DNA of 7,260 nt from Actinomycetota bacterium (lineage in GTDB: Bacteria > Actinomycetota > Humimicrobiia > Humimicrobiales > Humimicrobiaceae), in assembly GCA_014360385.1 (NCBI GenBank), contig JACIXO010000064.1, forward strand, positions 1 to 7,260, in the 5' to 3' direction. The position numbers and the translations under genes were made by a program. The notes beneath the pieces were generated by a model, which was not told where the DNA came from, ran no database searches, and was given only the letters and a program-made list of their open reading frames with translations. This document shows positions 6,449-7,260 of this stretch, in pieces (the stretch's first letter is position 1; the number at the start of each line of letters is the position of its first letter).

Positions 6449-6862
6449 TCACTTGAGCGGTAATGTCATCAACTTTATTTCTTTTTCCAATGCGAGATAC
6501 TCTTTATCCTTATGAACTAAAACTGCGTCTTCAAGTAATGCATAAGATGCAATCAAAGCATCTGCTAATGATATTGAATACTGGGCTTTTAACCTTGCAG
6601 ATTGAATTAAATAAGGTTCACTTATTTCATCAATAATTGAAACTGGAAGGCTTTTTAAATAAACATATCTCTGATTTGCACAATCTTCACCTATCCTTTT
6701 GAAATTAACATAGTAAAATTCTATTAAAGCGATATAGGGAAGAAGAACTTCTATTTCTCCTTTCTTTGATTTCGAAAATAGGTTTTTTACATTTTCAGAA
6801 CCATCCTCTCCAGAGAAATATGTTATGACAGCAGAAGTGTCAAGCAAATATTTAACTTCCAT
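6449..6862 (-). CDS. vapC: PIN-domain ribonuclease toxin (VapC family)
   Basis: This is a small metal-dependent RNase, the toxin of a VapBC-type module; family members usually cut tRNA or rRNA. The 137-aa length is typical. The four PIN acidic positions are visible: D8 in LLDTSAV, E48 in ALIEFYY, D101 in SLADALIAS, and D119 in LVHKDKEY. The active site therefore appears intact. The start ATG (6862) lies inside the antitoxin gene and overlaps its end by 11 bp, so the two are translationally coupled; only a weak purine-rich stretch precedes it. It is transcribed from the promoter upstream of the antitoxin. The RNA target cannot be told from sequence. Confidence 0.93.
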   Translation of the reverse strand: MEVKYLLDTSAVITYFSGEDGSENVKNLFSKSKKGEIEVLLPYIALIEFYYVNFKRIGEDCANQRYVYLKSLPVSIIDEISEPYLIQSARLKAQYSISLADALIASYALLEDAVLVHKDKEYLALEKEIKLMTLPLK

Positions 6863-7082
6863 TTAATTTTTCTTTCTCTCTATAATCCATAAGTTCATTA
6901 TAAAGTCCTTCTTTTTCAGCAATCTTATAAGTAGCTTTAATAATATCTTCTGGAATAGGTATGACTTTTATTTCTTTACCTGTATCAAGCCAATAAAGTT
7001 TCGAACCCTTTTTTAAATTATATTTTTTCAAAATCTCTGCAGGAACTGAAGTTTGACCACGTTTGGAAATAGTCGTTCTCAT
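6852..7082 (-). CDS. vapB: AbrB/SpoVT-type antitoxin of the vapBC module
   Basis: This is a small DNA-binding antitoxin expected to neutralise the adjacent PIN toxin and repress its own operon. Residues 1-45 carry the swapped-hairpin AbrB fold: TTISKRGQTSVPAEILKKY, then LKKGSKLYWLDTGKEIKVIPI. The tail (about 46-76, helical and charged) would bind the toxin. An in-frame TTG at 7094 would add four residues, but I prefer ATG 7082. It gives the family's usual start (MRTTISKRG) and has GGTGAT at 7092-7087 as a ribosome-binding site; the TTG lies on that site. The resulting protein has 76 residues. Its stop overlaps the toxin start by 11 bp. Three TTTACAA repeats lie just upstream. Confidence 0.92.
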   Translation of the reverse strand: MRTTISKRGQTSVPAEILKKYNLKKGSKLYWLDTGKEIKVIPIPEDIIKATYKIAEKEGLYNELMDYREKEKLNGS

Positions 7083-7086
7083 TGCA

Positions 7087-7092
7087 ATCACC
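7087..7092 (-). promoter_or_regulatory. Ribosome-binding site of vapB
   Basis: On the minus strand GGTGAT lies four bases before the ATG at 7082, with the GGTG core six bases before it. It decides the start in favour of 7082 over the TTG at 7094, which overlaps this site. Confidence 0.55.
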
Positions 7093-7100
7093 AATAATTA

Positions 7101-7160
7101 ATTTACAAGACTTTTAATAATTTTACAAGTAAAAAAATTATTTTACAAATATTTTTTCAT
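7101..7160. repeat. Three TTTACAA repeats with 20-bp period (probable vapB operators)
   Basis: TTTACAAG (7102-7109), TTTACAAG (7122-7129) and TTTACAAA (7142-7149) begin exactly 20 bp apart, about two helical turns, so all face one side of the DNA. The middle copy is part of a perfect dyad, TTTTACAAGTAAAA (7121-7134), which suits a symmetric AbrB-type dimer. Spacer bases differ between copies, apart from being A/T rich. They overlap the predicted vapBC promoter, as expected for autorepression. Confidence 0.75.
7120..7148 (-). promoter_or_regulatory. Predicted vapBC promoter
   Basis: On the minus strand TTGTAA (7148-7143, four of six -35 bases) and TAAAAT (7125-7120, five of six -10 bases) are 17 bp apart. 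Transcription would begin near 7113 and leave a leader of about 30 bases before vapB, including its ribosome-binding site. The -35 sits in one TTTACAA repeat and the -10 overlaps a second, so a repressor bound there would block RNA polymerase. The strong A/T bias permits alternatives shifted by one repeat (TTGTAA 7128-7123 with TAAATT 7105-7100). Confidence 0.5.
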
Positions 7161-7183
7161 TCCATAAAAGCTATTTAAGTTTA

Positions 7184-7239
7184 CGGACATTAATTTTGAT
7201 CTAACCAGCATGTTTTCGCGGACGTTTTATATGATCTAA
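7184..7239. repeat. Imperfect 21-bp direct repeat pair
   Basis: CGGACATTAATTTTGATCTAA (7184-7204) and a second copy at 7219-7239 share CGGAC at the left and GATCTAA at the right; 16 of 21 positions are identical. The copies begin 35 bp apart. They lie in non-coding sequence at the right edge, upstream of the vapBC promoter. Function unknown. Confidence 0.6.
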
Positions 7240-7260
7240 TGCATCTTCTTTATTATCCTA

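Noticed and set aside
7204..7260. Minus-strand short open stretch reading DNKEDALDHIKRPRKHAG and a stop at the right edge.
   Set aside because: It is bounded by stops on both sides within 18 codons and has no start. It may be a fragment, but there is too little to call a gene or pseudogene.

Overview
The window is AT-rich bacterial DNA carrying housekeeping and cell-envelope genes, with a toxin-antitoxin module at the right end. A PASTA-domain Ser/Thr kinase paired with a PP2C phosphatase is typical of bacteria with Gram-positive-type peptidoglycan signalling (Firmicutes, Actinobacteriota and some deep-branching relatives). The tRNA with an encoded CCA, low G+C and frequent AGA/AGG/ATA codons fit a low-GC member of such a lineage. 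The species cannot be named from sequence alone.

Layout. Bases 1-982 (+) hold most of the acetyl-CoA carboxylase carboxyltransferase alpha subunit (accA). Its reading frame runs off the left edge, so the real start lies outside the window. It meets, tail to tail and with a 23-bp overlap, a minus-strand operon at 960-3630. That operon contains a PP2C phosphatase (first gene) and a four-PASTA transmembrane kinase (second gene). A divergent intergenic region follows, then tRNA-Leu(CAG) at 3793-3879 (+). Next come two plus-strand envelope genes: a membrane-anchored protein of unknown function with a C-terminal CARDB-like domain (4072-5100) and a membrane-anchored coiled-coil M23 peptidase (5224-6195). 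A convergent intergenic region contains a 58-bp near-perfect palindrome (6320-6377). A minus-strand VapBC-type module (AbrB-fold antitoxin and PIN toxin, 6449-7082) ends the coding part. Upstream of its promoter are three TTTACAA repeats spaced exactly 20 bp apart.

How the genes work together. The kinase and phosphatase form a reversible phosphorylation switch whose external PASTA repeats are expected to sense peptidoglycan or its precursors. The M23 peptidase nearby would remodel peptidoglycan, and the CARDB-like protein could be an envelope partner, so 960-6195 reads as a cell-envelope neighbourhood. A functional link between these units is inferred. accA (fatty-acid synthesis) and tRNA-Leu are ordinary housekeeping. 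The VapBC module is probably an accessory insertion.

No completely new system is evident. The most interesting non-coding signals are the phased repeats in front of vapBC, the long palindrome downstream of it, the 19-bp tandem duplication spanning a stop codon at 5081-5118, and signs of leaderless or very short-leader transcription of the phosphatase and peptidase genes.
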